Assembly: GCF_034931365.1 (NCBI RefSeq)
Contig: NZ_JAYGII010000046.1
Location: 1-14,774, forward strand
DNA from: Natronospira elongata
GTDB lineage: Bacteria; Pseudomonadota; Gammaproteobacteria; Natronospirales; Natronospiraceae
Length of the DNA: 14,774 nt
Direction: 5' to 3'
Under the pieces are notes generated by a model. That model was not told the origin of the DNA, made no database searches, and saw only the letters and a program-made list of their open reading frames with translations. Made by a program: the position numbers and the translations under genes. Position 1 is the stretch's first letter; every line of letters starts with the position of its first letter. Below, one piece after another: positions 1 to 6,084 of this stretch.

Positions 1-20
1 GCGGACAGATATTGGCTTAC

Positions 21-26
21 AAGGAG
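21..26 (+). promoter_or_regulatory. Ribosome binding site that fixes the start at 33
   Basis: AAGGAG lies 6 nt before the ATG at 33. It decides between that ATG and the in-frame codon at 12. Confidence 0.75.
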
Positions 27-32
27 ATCATC

Positions 33-242
33 ATGAATATTAATCTGTTATTGGGAATCGTGCTTCTCGTCGTAGGGGCAGTGCTACTGTATTTCGGTTA
101 CACCGCCTCGCAGAGCTTGGGAGAGCAGGTTCATGAAACATTCACGGGTCGGTTTACTGAATCAACGACCTGGTACTTCATATTTGGAATCGCATCAGCC
201 ATCGGCGGTTTGGTGCTCGTTACATTCGGTGTGCGGAGCTAG
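33..242 (+). CDS. DUF3185 family small membrane protein (copy 1)
   Basis: The predicted product is a 69-residue inner-membrane protein with two hydrophobic segments, at about residues 3-24 and 46-66, joined by a short polar loop. The ATG at 33 is chosen because AAGGAG at 21-26 lies 6 nt upstream; an earlier in-frame start at 12 has no such site. The sequence carries LLYFGY, an HET loop and WYF, which match the DUF3185 pattern of a short two-helix protein with a conserved FGY near the first helix. The family has no established biochemical role and often sits beside other small stress-related membrane proteins. A second copy lies at 548-799, so this looks like a local duplication. The family call is from memory of the pattern. 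Confidence 0.8.
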   Translation: MNINLLLGIVLLVVGAVLLYFGYTASQSLGEQVHETFTGRFTESTTWYFIFGIASAIGGLVLVTFGVRS

Positions 243-272
243 TCGCCATTTGATGGCTGAAAGGAGAAGAAA

Positions 273-419
273 ATGCTCGAGATTATTGTTGTCGCACTGA
301 TTGTCCTCTGGCTACTTGGTTTCTTTACCTCAACCACAATGGGTGGCTTGATACATATCCTCCTGGTGATAGCGGTGGTTGTCGTCCTGATCAGGCTGAT
401 TCAGGGCCGTCGTATATAG
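273..419 (+). CDS. Lmo0937-type small membrane protein (48 aa)
   Basis: This short ORF encodes 48 residues beginning MLEIIVVALIVLWLLGFF and ending IRLIQGRRI. It has two hydrophobic helices (about 3-18 and 25-43) around a TTMGG turn and a basic C-terminal tail. AAGGAG at 261-266 is 6 nt before the ATG. The length, the helix-turn-helix membrane layout, the GGLIH motif and the basic end match the Lmo0937/DUF5670 family of tiny membrane proteins, whose function is unknown. It starts 30 nt after the first DUF3185 gene, so the two are probably co-transcribed. Confidence 0.75.
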   Translation: MLEIIVVALIVLWLLGFFTSTTMGGLIHILLVIAVVVVLIRLIQGRRI

Positions 420-484
420 CGGGAATTGTTTTTTCGTCCGTATGAGTGCCCGGCCCGGAAATCATCCATTGGGTGCGCTACCGA

Positions 485-501
485 ACAGACGGGCCGTCTG
501 T
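485..501. repeat. Perfect 7-bp inverted repeat upstream of the second DUF3185 gene
   Basis: ACAGACG and CGTCTGT flank a 3-nt loop (GGC). No T-run follows, so this is not a standard terminator. It lies about 47 nt before the start at 548 and could be a protein-binding site or a 5'-leader hairpin. Confidence 0.4.
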
Positions 502-547
502 GTCATGGTGCGATGGCTATCTTGATTACCTGAATGGGGAATTGGCC

Positions 548-799
548 ATGAATATCAGGCGGTTGCTGGGCTTGGTCTTTCTAGCATGTGCTGGGACGCT
601 CCTGTACTTCGGATACAGTACGACGCAAACCCCTAGTGTGACGATTCACGAAACGCTGGTGAGCCGAGTTTTCGATCCGAATCACTGGTACTTTCTCGCC
701 GGAATTGGCGCAACTATTGCTGGTTTCTTATTGCTCATTTCCCGAAGACGGTCCCGAACGGCCAATAGGCTGGAATTTAGAGCAAAATTTTTGCCTTAG
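548..799 (+). CDS. DUF3185 family small membrane protein (copy 2)
   Basis: The predicted product is an 83-residue membrane protein paralogous to the one at 33-242. The two share MNI, LLYFGY, an HET loop, WYF and a glycine-rich second helix. This copy differs in its C-terminus: after the second helix it has a strongly basic stretch beginning SRRRSR and about 15 further residues that copy 1 lacks. The ATG at 548 is chosen because the family starts at MNI and a purine-rich GGGGAA site ends 6 nt upstream; the longer open frame back to a GTG at 446 has no family similarity. Function is unknown. Confidence 0.75.
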   Translation: MNIRRLLGLVFLACAGTLLYFGYSTTQTPSVTIHETLVSRVFDPNHWYFLAGIGATIAGFLLLISRRRSRTANRLEFRAKFLP

Positions 800-894
800 A
801 TTCTTGGTGGCCAGGGTTTCTGCAGGGATAAGGACACATTCAAACGCCCATTACGAGTTTATCGAGTTGATAGATGACCGGGGAGCGTAACATT

Positions 895-2295
895 GTGAAT
901 CTTCAACGGGATCACCACCCACAAGCGCTGGTATCGAGAGCTGAGCCGGTAACGGTATTGTTTGTGGAGGCCAATATTGATGTGGCGCGGTTGGTTGAGG
1001 AGGCTCTGCTAGGTGCCGGAGAAGGTGTTTTCCGTGTTGAATGGGTGACGAACCTTGCGTTAGCACTAGATCGAGTGGCGCAGGGCGATATCGAGGTTGT
1101 CCTGGCCGGCATGAGCTTGCCTGACTGCGCTGGTCCCGAAGTATTCAAGCAATTGCGCCTGGCAACCCCCGACTCACTGGTGCTGCCATTGAGTGAGATC
1201 GGCACCCATTCAGCACAGATCGATGGCGATGAACTGGAGCCGGATGAGAATGCAATCGATATGGACTGGCTGCCGGGCGCACTGCACTACGTGACGCGTC
1301 GAAAAGCGACCGAGGCGGCCTGGCGGGTGGCGGATGAAGCCCTTTTCGAGGAAAAGGAGCGCGCTCGAGTGACGCTGGGGTCCATCGGTGACGCGGTTTT
1401 GGTCACCGATATTCAGGGAAAAGTAACTTACCTCAATCAGGTTGCCGAGGAACTGACCGGCTGGCCCAGCTCCAATGCCGTTGGGAAACCGCTGCCCGCC
1501 GTGTTCAAGATCACTGATCGAGACAGTGGGAAACGCGCCAGAAACCCGGCTCTGCATGCCATGGCCGAAAATACCAACGTGGGGTTGGCGGCAAATTGCG
1601 TCCTACATCGCCTTGATGGCAGTGAAACCGGCATTGAGGATTCAGCGGCACCGGTACATGACCGATATGGTCGGGTTACGGGTGCGGTGATCGTTTTCCG
1701 CGATGTCAACCAGTCCCTCTCAATGACGCGAAAGATGGCGTGGCTAGCCGGTCATGATTCACTGACTGGATTGGCGAGTCGGCCACTCTTCGAGGAACGA
1801 TTCAGACAGGTCATCAGCCTGGCCAACCGTCATGAAAGACAGGCTGCGATGCTGTTTGTCGATCTGGATAATTTCAAGAATATCAATGATCGCCTGGGTC
1901 ATAGGGTCGGTGATCATGTTCTTAAGGCGGTGGCCGATCGTCTGCTTCACGGGGTCCGTGATACCGATACGGTATGCCGACAAGGGGGAGATGAGTTTCT
2001 GATCTTGTTGGCGGATGTGGCAGATGCGTCAGCGGCCGAGCAGGCTGCAAAGAAGCTTCTTAGCTTATTTTTGAACCCGCTGTTGGTTGACGGCCATGAG
2101 GTGAAAGTCACCTTAAGTATCGGAATCAGCATGTATCCGGCGAATGGAAAGGAAATGGATGCCTTGATTGAACATGCAGATATCGCCATGTTTCAGGCTA
2201 AGACGAGAGAGGAGAATGCTTGCGGCTTCTTTACTGCCAAAGGGGATGGGGAGGTTGGCAATGAGCGTGCCGCCCGGGCGTTTACTACGCCATAA
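895..2295 (+). CDS. Diguanylate cyclase: degenerate REC, PAS and GGDEF domains
   Basis: This 466-residue protein is predicted to make cyclic di-GMP from two GTP. Domains in order are a receiver-like fold (about 18-130), a PAS domain (about 157-273) and a C-terminal GGDEF domain (about 285-450). The GGDEF signature is at 364-368, the metal-binding motif FVDLDNFK lies upstream of it, and an RxxD inhibitory site (R355, D358) stands the canonical five residues before GGDEF, so the enzyme should be active and product-inhibited. The receiver domain has glycine at residue 72, where the phosphoacceptor aspartate precedes SLPD, so it should not be phosphorylated. No EAL domain follows. GTG at 895 is preferred because GGGGAG at 880-885 precedes it; ATG at 874 is in frame but lacks such a site. 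The last 11 bp overlap the convergent regulator gene. Confidence 0.88.
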   Translation: MNLQRDHHPQALVSRAEPVTVLFVEANIDVARLVEEALLGAGEGVFRVEWVTNLALALDRVAQGDIEVVLAGMSLPDCAGPEVFKQLRLATPDSLVLPLSEIGTHSAQIDGDELEPDENAIDMDWLPGALHYVTRRKATEAAWRVADEALFEEKERARVTLGSIGDAVLVTDIQGKVTYLNQVAEELTGWPSSNAVGKPLPAVFKITDRDSGKRARNPALHAMAENTNVGLAANCVLHRLDGSETGIEDSAAPVHDRYGRVTGAVIVFRDVNQSLSMTRKMAWLAGHDSLTGLASRPLFEERFRQVISLANRHERQAAMLFVDLDNFKNINDRLGHRVGDHVLKAVADRLLHGVRDTDTVCRQGGDEFLILLADVADASAAEQAAKKLLSLFLNPLLVDGHEVKVTLSIGISMYPANGKEMDALIEHADIAMFQAKTREENACGFFTAKGDGEVGNERAARAFTTP

Positions 2296-2983
2296 TCCGT
2301 CTATAGACTGCTCGGTCCGCTTTGTAACAACTGCACGCTGCGGCTTCCAGACCACGCCGATCGAGTATTTCAATATGGCCGCGACAGTAGTCGATCAAGC
2401 CCCGTTCCTGCATTTTCCTGGCCGCAGCAGTCACTCCTACGCGGCGAACACCGAGCATGCAGGCGAGAAATTGCTGCGTGATATCGAAATTGTCACTTCT
2501 GGCCCGGTCCCGAGTCATCAGCAGCCAGCGTGCCAGCCTTGCTTCTACGAGGTGGAAGCGGGTACAGGCCGAGGTTTGTGCCAGTTGCTCGATCATTACA
2601 TGAAGGTAATGCATTACTATCCTGCGTAGCCGCGGATATCGCTCGATCAGGGTTGTGAAAACGGCAACGTCCATGCGCAAGGTGGTTCCGGCGCCCTGAA
2701 CCAGAGCCCGAGTCGGTGCACTGCCAACCCCCAGTGCCAGGGTGGCGCCAAGCATGCCTTCTGCACCCACCAATCCGGATTCCAGGGCCGGTTTTTCATT
2801 CATGATGGTTATCAGGGAGATGAATCCCCGGAGTGGAAAGTACACATGACTGTATGTCGCGCCGGATTCCACGAGGGTTTCACCAAACTTCAGAGTCAGC
2901 TCATCACACTGTGACAAGATCTCGGCACGCTCGCTTTCCGGTAATAGTGCAAGCAGACGATTGCTGGCAACGCGGGCCGTCAT
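2285..2983 (-). CDS. Crp/Fnr family transcriptional regulator (copy A)
   Basis: This 232-residue DNA-binding regulator has an N-terminal cyclic-nucleotide-binding-like beta fold (about 15-110, with HVYFP), a dimerisation helix, and a C-terminal winged helix-turn-helix (about 168-208, containing MLGVRRVGVT). The arginine/serine pocket that binds cAMP in Crp is not recognisable, and there is no N-terminal Fnr cysteine cluster, so the ligand is unknown. ATG at 2983 is chosen because AGGAG precedes it; an upstream in-frame start at 3049 adds 22 residues with no family similarity. It is a paralogue of the gene at 3138-3857 and lies downstream of it on the same strand. Its stop codon overlaps the end of the diguanylate cyclase gene. 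Confidence 0.85.
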   Translation of the reverse strand: MTARVASNRLLALLPESERAEILSQCDELTLKFGETLVESGATYSHVYFPLRGFISLITIMNEKPALESGLVGAEGMLGATLALGVGSAPTRALVQGAGTTLRMDVAVFTTLIERYPRLRRIVMHYLHVMIEQLAQTSACTRFHLVEARLARWLLMTRDRARSDNFDITQQFLACMLGVRRVGVTAAARKMQERGLIDYCRGHIEILDRRGLEAAACSCYKADRAVYRRIMA

Positions 2984-3065
2984 TGGGAGGACTCCTGGTG
3001 ATTGATCGAACCCTGGGAGGCAGGGATGTACGGGAGTCAGGGCATGCACTGTGGCCAGAACAGGC

Positions 3066-3080
3066 GGCCTGGGTCAGGCC
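3066..3080 (-). other. Small hairpin between the two Crp/Fnr genes
   Basis: GGCCTG and CAGGCC form a 6-bp stem with a 3-nt loop, downstream of copy B and upstream of copy A. No T-tract follows on the minus strand, so termination here would be weak or absent. The 154-nt gap has room for a separate copy A promoter, but I see no convincing one. Confidence 0.25.
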
Positions 3081-3137
3081 CGTAAGAGAAACTCTGGCAT
3101 AAGGGAGAGGCAGTGTCGGGGCGGTAGCGTACAAAGT

Positions 3138-3857
3138 TCAGCGGGATGGTCTTTCCGCCAGGAGTCGATCATATTCACGTTTGACAACACCGTAGCATTC
3201 ACAGGCGCGCTTCTCCAGGCCGGGCCGATCCAGGAGGGTGATGTGCCCACGGTGATAACGGATCAGGCCCGCATGCTGTAGTCGACCGGCGGCCTCCGTG
3301 ACCCCTTCACGTCTGACACCCAGCATATTGGCAATCAGTTCCTGGGTCATGATCAGCTCATTGGAAGGCAGGCGGTCTTGACTGATCAGCAACCAGCGGC
3401 AGAGCTGTTGATCCAGGCTGTGATGGCGGTTGCAGACAGCGGTTTGGGCCATCTGGGTCAGCAGGGCCTGGGTGTAGCGCAGAAGGAGGTGTTGCATGGG
3501 CCCTCCCCGGTAGAATTCGCTCTTGAGTGCGCGGCCCGGCAATTTATAGGCTTTGCCGGCGGATTGCACCACGGCCTGGCTGGGCGTGGTTTCCCCCCCC
3601 ATGAAGAGTGAAACGCCGACAATGCCCTCGTGTCCGACGATGGCGATTTCTGCCGAGTCGCCGTCTTCCATGACGCACAGCAGGGAGACGATGGAGTCCA
3701 CCGGAAAATAGACATGCTGCATTTCAATGTAGGGTTCGCAGAGGGTATCGCCGAGGCGTAGGTCGGCCAGCTCGAGATTCGGTGCTATACGCGCGTATTC
3801 ATCGGGTGGTAGAGCGGCGAGCAGATGATTCTGACTGGGGTCGGGTTGATTGGACAT
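3138..3857 (-). CDS. Crp/Fnr family transcriptional regulator (copy B)
   Basis: This 239-residue regulator has the same layout as its neighbour at 2285-2983: a cNMP-binding-like fold (about 15-110, with HVYFP at 48-52), a linker helix with an AQTAVCNR motif, and a winged helix-turn-helix (about 168-210). The two share long stretches in the DNA-binding half (MLGVRR.GVT, GLI.Y.RGHI..LDR.GLE, AC.CY). The recognition helix differs at VRREGVT versus VRRVGVT, so their operators may overlap without being identical. A GAGGGG site about 10 nt before the ATG at 3857 supports the start. The effector cannot be read from sequence. A cysteine in AQTA.C and a CxC near the C-terminus are shared by both copies, but no metal site is established. 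Confidence 0.87.
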   Translation of the reverse strand: MSNQPDPSQNHLLAALPPDEYARIAPNLELADLRLGDTLCEPYIEMQHVYFPVDSIVSLLCVMEDGDSAEIAIVGHEGIVGVSLFMGGETTPSQAVVQSAGKAYKLPGRALKSEFYRGGPMQHLLLRYTQALLTQMAQTAVCNRHHSLDQQLCRWLLISQDRLPSNELIMTQELIANMLGVRREGVTEAAGRLQHAGLIRYHRGHITLLDRPGLEKRACECYGVVKREYDRLLAERPSR

Positions 3858-4007
3858 GGGTATGCGCCCCTCTTGGTGGGCTGTGTTCCCCGGTGAAGCG
3901 GGTTTGTTTTCTCATAATGGATGCTATCACGATTCAGGGTGGTATGTACGCTATAGGACATTGGAAAGCGGGCCGCGGGGGCAGGCCGGCCGGGCGTAGG
4001 ATGCGCT

Positions 4008-4583
4008 TTAGCGATTGACAGCCAGGGTGATCAAGTCGGCTACTTCATCTCCTACCGTCACGATAAGCGTTGCATCCTGGTGGCTTCTCGCCATGATCAG
4101 TGCCCCTTCCAGACTGGCGGTGATCGTGTTGGCGACTCGGCCAGCCCTTTCGAAGCTCAGGCCACCAGCCAAAAGGGCTTCTCGATACATTTCCGTCCAC
4201 TCATCAATGGCGGCCCGACAGGCAGCAGCCAGTTTTGTGGAAACGTGGGGCGAGTCCAGGATGATAGGGGCGACGGGGCATCCAAAGCCGTAGTCGGAGC
4301 GGGTCATTTCCTCGGCCGCTGCCTGAAAAAATGCCTTGACGCCGTCTGCGGGATGGGAGGCCGATGCCAGGCACTCCCTAAGCACCTGGGAAGCTTCTTC
4401 GATCCCGCTTTGCATGGCTTCCGCCACTAGCGCTTCCTTGCCGCCCGGAAAATGAAAATAGAGGGATCCCCGGGGGCTGCCGCTTTCCTCAAGGATATCG
4501 TTCAGGCTCACTCCGTGCAGTCCACGCAGCTGGATCAGCCGCAAGGTGGTCTGGAGCATTCGCTTTCTGGTTTCGTTACCCAT
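4008..4583 (-). CDS. TetR family repressor, LmrA/YxaF type
   Basis: This 191-residue repressor has an N-terminal helix-turn-helix (about 24-52, through SLNDILEESGSPRGSLYFHF) and a C-terminal ligand domain whose GCPVAPI motif, acidic helix and EGALIMAR segment match the LmrA/YxaF branch of TetR regulators. Members of that branch commonly repress an adjacent gene and release DNA on binding small aromatic or electrophilic compounds; the ligand here is unknown. The gene diverges from the methyltransferase at 4736, and the 152-bp intergenic region carries candidate operators over that gene's promoter. AGAGGA lies close before the ATG at 4583, a short but usable spacing. Autoregulation through the same repeats is likely. 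Confidence 0.88.
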   Translation of the reverse strand: MGNETRKRMLQTTLRLIQLRGLHGVSLNDILEESGSPRGSLYFHFPGGKEALVAEAMQSGIEEASQVLRECLASASHPADGVKAFFQAAAEEMTRSDYGFGCPVAPIILDSPHVSTKLAAACRAAIDEWTEMYREALLAGGLSFERAGRVANTITASLEGALIMARSHQDATLIVTVGDEVADLITLAVNR

Positions 4584-4602
4584 GGTCCTCTTTTTACCAT
4601 TA

Positions 4603-4631
4603 TTGACAAAATATGACGATCGGTCTATATA
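4603..4631 (+). promoter_or_regulatory. Sigma-70 promoter of the SAM methyltransferase
   Basis: A perfect -35 box TTGACA (4603-4608) is separated by 17 bp from TATATA (4626-4631); TATACT at 4628-4633 is an alternative -10. Transcription should begin near 4638, giving a leader of about 98 nt before the ATG at 4736. Both candidate TetR repeats overlap the promoter. Confidence 0.75.
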
Positions 4632-4648
4632 CTATGATAGTCGGTCTA
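4612..4648. promoter_or_regulatory. Two 16-bp direct repeats, candidate TetR operators
   Basis: TATGACGATCGGTCTA (4612-4627) and TATGATAGTCGGTCTA (4633-4648) match at 13 of 16 positions and start 21 bp apart, about two helical turns, so bound dimers would sit on one DNA face. The first covers the spacer and -10 region; the second covers the predicted transcription start. The GGTCTA/TAGACC half-site resembles operators I recall for NemR and LmrA/QdoR-type TetR proteins. The first copy has a CGATCG centre and partial dyad symmetry. Confidence 0.6.
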
Positions 4649-4735
4649 GTGGCCGATTGCGTTGCCGAGGACCATTCCCGCAGGCGGGTGGCCCGGCAGG
4701 GCCAGCACGATTGCTTCTGCTATACGGAGGTCATC

Positions 4736-5569
4736 ATGAATCAGGTGCATTCGATGGAGAGTGGGCCCGGGGTGTCAGTACAGCCCCATCACGAGGACGC
4801 CGCCCGTACCTGGAATCTTGGCGGCAGCCATTACGACAATATCAGCTTCGGCGTTTCAGACGCGCTGGCCCATGCGGCCCAGCGACTCAATCCGCGGCCC
4901 GGTCAGGAGATTCTTGATGTGGCGACGGGCACAGGCTGGACAGCACGCAATATGGCCCGTGCCGGAGCGAATGTGACCGGCGTGGATATCGCCTCCGAGT
5001 TGCTGGAAGCGGCGGAGACGCTGTCGGCGCACCTGCGACCGGCGGTCCGGTTTCGGCAGGCTGACGCCGAACGGCTGCCTTTCGACGATGGCCATTTCGA
5101 CGGCGTGATCTCCACTTTTGGAGTGATGTTTGCGGCAGATCAGGCGCAGGCCGCACGCGAACTGGCGCGGGTGTGTCGCCGGGGTGGTCGTCTGTCACTG
5201 GCGGTGTGGGCACCGGAGGGTGCGGTCCAGGAATTCTTCGGGGTGATCGGCAAACACAGTGGCGACCCGGCCCCGGAACCGTCACCACTGGCTTGGGGCG
5301 ATCCCGACCATGCCCGGGCGCTGCTGGGGCAAGATTTTGAACTCTGGTTTGAACCGGGTGTGAATCACCATTATTTCGACAAGGTGGAAGATGCCTGGCA
5401 ATGGTATGCCCGCGGCTTCGGCCCGATCCGACAGGTCATGAAGCAGCTGTCCGAAAGCGAGCAGGCTGCCTTTAAGCAGGATGTTGACGCCTACCATGGT
5501 CGCTACGCCACTGAGGCGGGCCTGCATATCGAGCGGGAGTACCTGCTTATTACTGGTCGGCGCAAGTAA
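4736..5569 (+). CDS. Class I SAM-dependent methyltransferase
   Basis: This 277-residue protein is a Rossmann-fold methyltransferase of the Methyltransf_11 kind. Motif I (ILDVATGTG) is at 59-67, the acidic residue that binds the SAM ribose is D84 in TGVDIA, and a DAERLPF motif with the following acidic residues is at 110-118. The C-terminal half would hold the acceptor site and gives no clear substrate. ATG at 4736 is chosen because GGAGG at 4726-4730 precedes it by 5 nt; the frame stays open upstream but has no ribosome site. Divergence from a TetR repressor with repeats over the promoter suggests induction by a small molecule that the enzyme may methylate. The substrate is unknown. Confidence 0.87.
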   Translation: MNQVHSMESGPGVSVQPHHEDAARTWNLGGSHYDNISFGVSDALAHAAQRLNPRPGQEILDVATGTGWTARNMARAGANVTGVDIASELLEAAETLSAHLRPAVRFRQADAERLPFDDGHFDGVISTFGVMFAADQAQAARELARVCRRGGRLSLAVWAPEGAVQEFFGVIGKHSGDPAPEPSPLAWGDPDHARALLGQDFELWFEPGVNHHYFDKVEDAWQWYARGFGPIRQVMKQLSESEQAAFKQDVDAYHGRYATEAGLHIEREYLLITGRRK

Positions 5570-5586
5570 TCCCGCTGACGCATATT

Positions 5587-5619
5587 CCATGCGGGGGATA
5601 CCCCCTCGCATGGTGTTTT
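5587..5619 (+). terminator. Rho-independent terminator after the methyltransferase
   Basis: An 11-bp stem (CCATGCG paired with CGCATGG, then GGGG with CCCT allowing one G-T pair) with a 5-nt loop occupies 5587-5613. TGTTTT follows at 5614-5619. It starts 17 nt after the stop codon. Confidence 0.8.
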
Positions 5620-5861
5620 CACGCGTCCCGAAGGTCGGCCTTTAGTCCGATGGTGAGGTTGTCCCGCATCAGCTGCTGGGTGAGCCTCAGCGTGATCACT
5701 TGGCGGAATTCTTTTGGCACGGTGGCCGACTCACCCTGGAATCCGACTTCCAGTTCAACAAAGTCCTGCAGCCATTCCACGTAGTACTGAGTACCTAGGG
5801 TCAGCTTGGTGGCAATCTCCTGTTCGTAACCGACGGGAAAACAGACTTCAGTAAAATAATG
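5619..5861 (-). pseudogene. Remnant of an outer-membrane beta-barrel protein, 3' end
   Basis: An open minus-strand frame of 80 codons has no start codon at its head; a TGA lies directly upstream at 5862-5864. Its translation contains GYEQEIATKLTLGTQYYVEW and ITLRLTQQLMRDNLTIGL, with the alternating polar/hydrophobic strands and the paired strand pattern of DUF1302-like or porin-like outer-membrane proteins. An intact member would be several hundred residues long, so only a fragment survives. It ends exactly at the T-run of the methyltransferase terminator. The family assignment is tentative. Confidence 0.45.
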
Positions 5862-5886
5862 TCAAGCGCGGTGATTCGACTTCAGT
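5844..5886. repeat. 9-bp direct repeat at the junction of two gene remnants
   Basis: GACTTCAGT occurs at 5844-5852 and again at 5878-5886, separated by 25 bp. It lies at the boundary between the outer-membrane-protein remnant and the next unrecognised remnant. The length fits a target-site duplication left by a lost insertion sequence, or a deletion endpoint. Confidence 0.4.
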
Positions 5887-6057
5887 CGTGGACGTTACGC
5901 AGGCCGAGCGCAGGGCCCAATTGCTTCAATGGGACTTTAAGGTAGCTCACGCCATTGTCTTCCGTCGGCGGCAACTGACCGGCTCGCATATCGACTTGCA
6001 CCGAGGGAATGATCAGTTGAAGATGGGTGGTCTTGATTGAGGTTCCCTTATTCTGAT
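5882..6057 (-). pseudogene. Unrecognised gene remnant
   Basis: A minus-strand frame is open for about 57 codons between a TAA and the TGA at 5882-5884, with no start codon at its head. The translation includes HLQLIIPSVQVDMRAGQLPP and ends LGPALGLRNVHD, which looks like ordinary protein sequence with a beta-rich start. I do not recognise the family. An internal ATG could start a 35-residue peptide, but it has no clear ribosome site. The neighbouring remnant and broken genes favour a decayed gene. Chance coding-like sequence is the alternative. Confidence 0.3.
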
Positions 6058-6084
6058 GTTTTGATTATGCCGCCTGAAGTTGTC

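Noticed and set aside
2168..2629. 153-codon plus-strand frame spanning the end of the cyclase gene
   Set aside because: It overlaps both the cyclase and the Crp/Fnr gene, which are supported by domains; the frame has none.
4613..4735. N-terminal extension of the methyltransferase frame
   Set aside because: It would begin within the promoter, upstream of the predicted transcription start, and has no ribosome site; GGAGG supports 4736.
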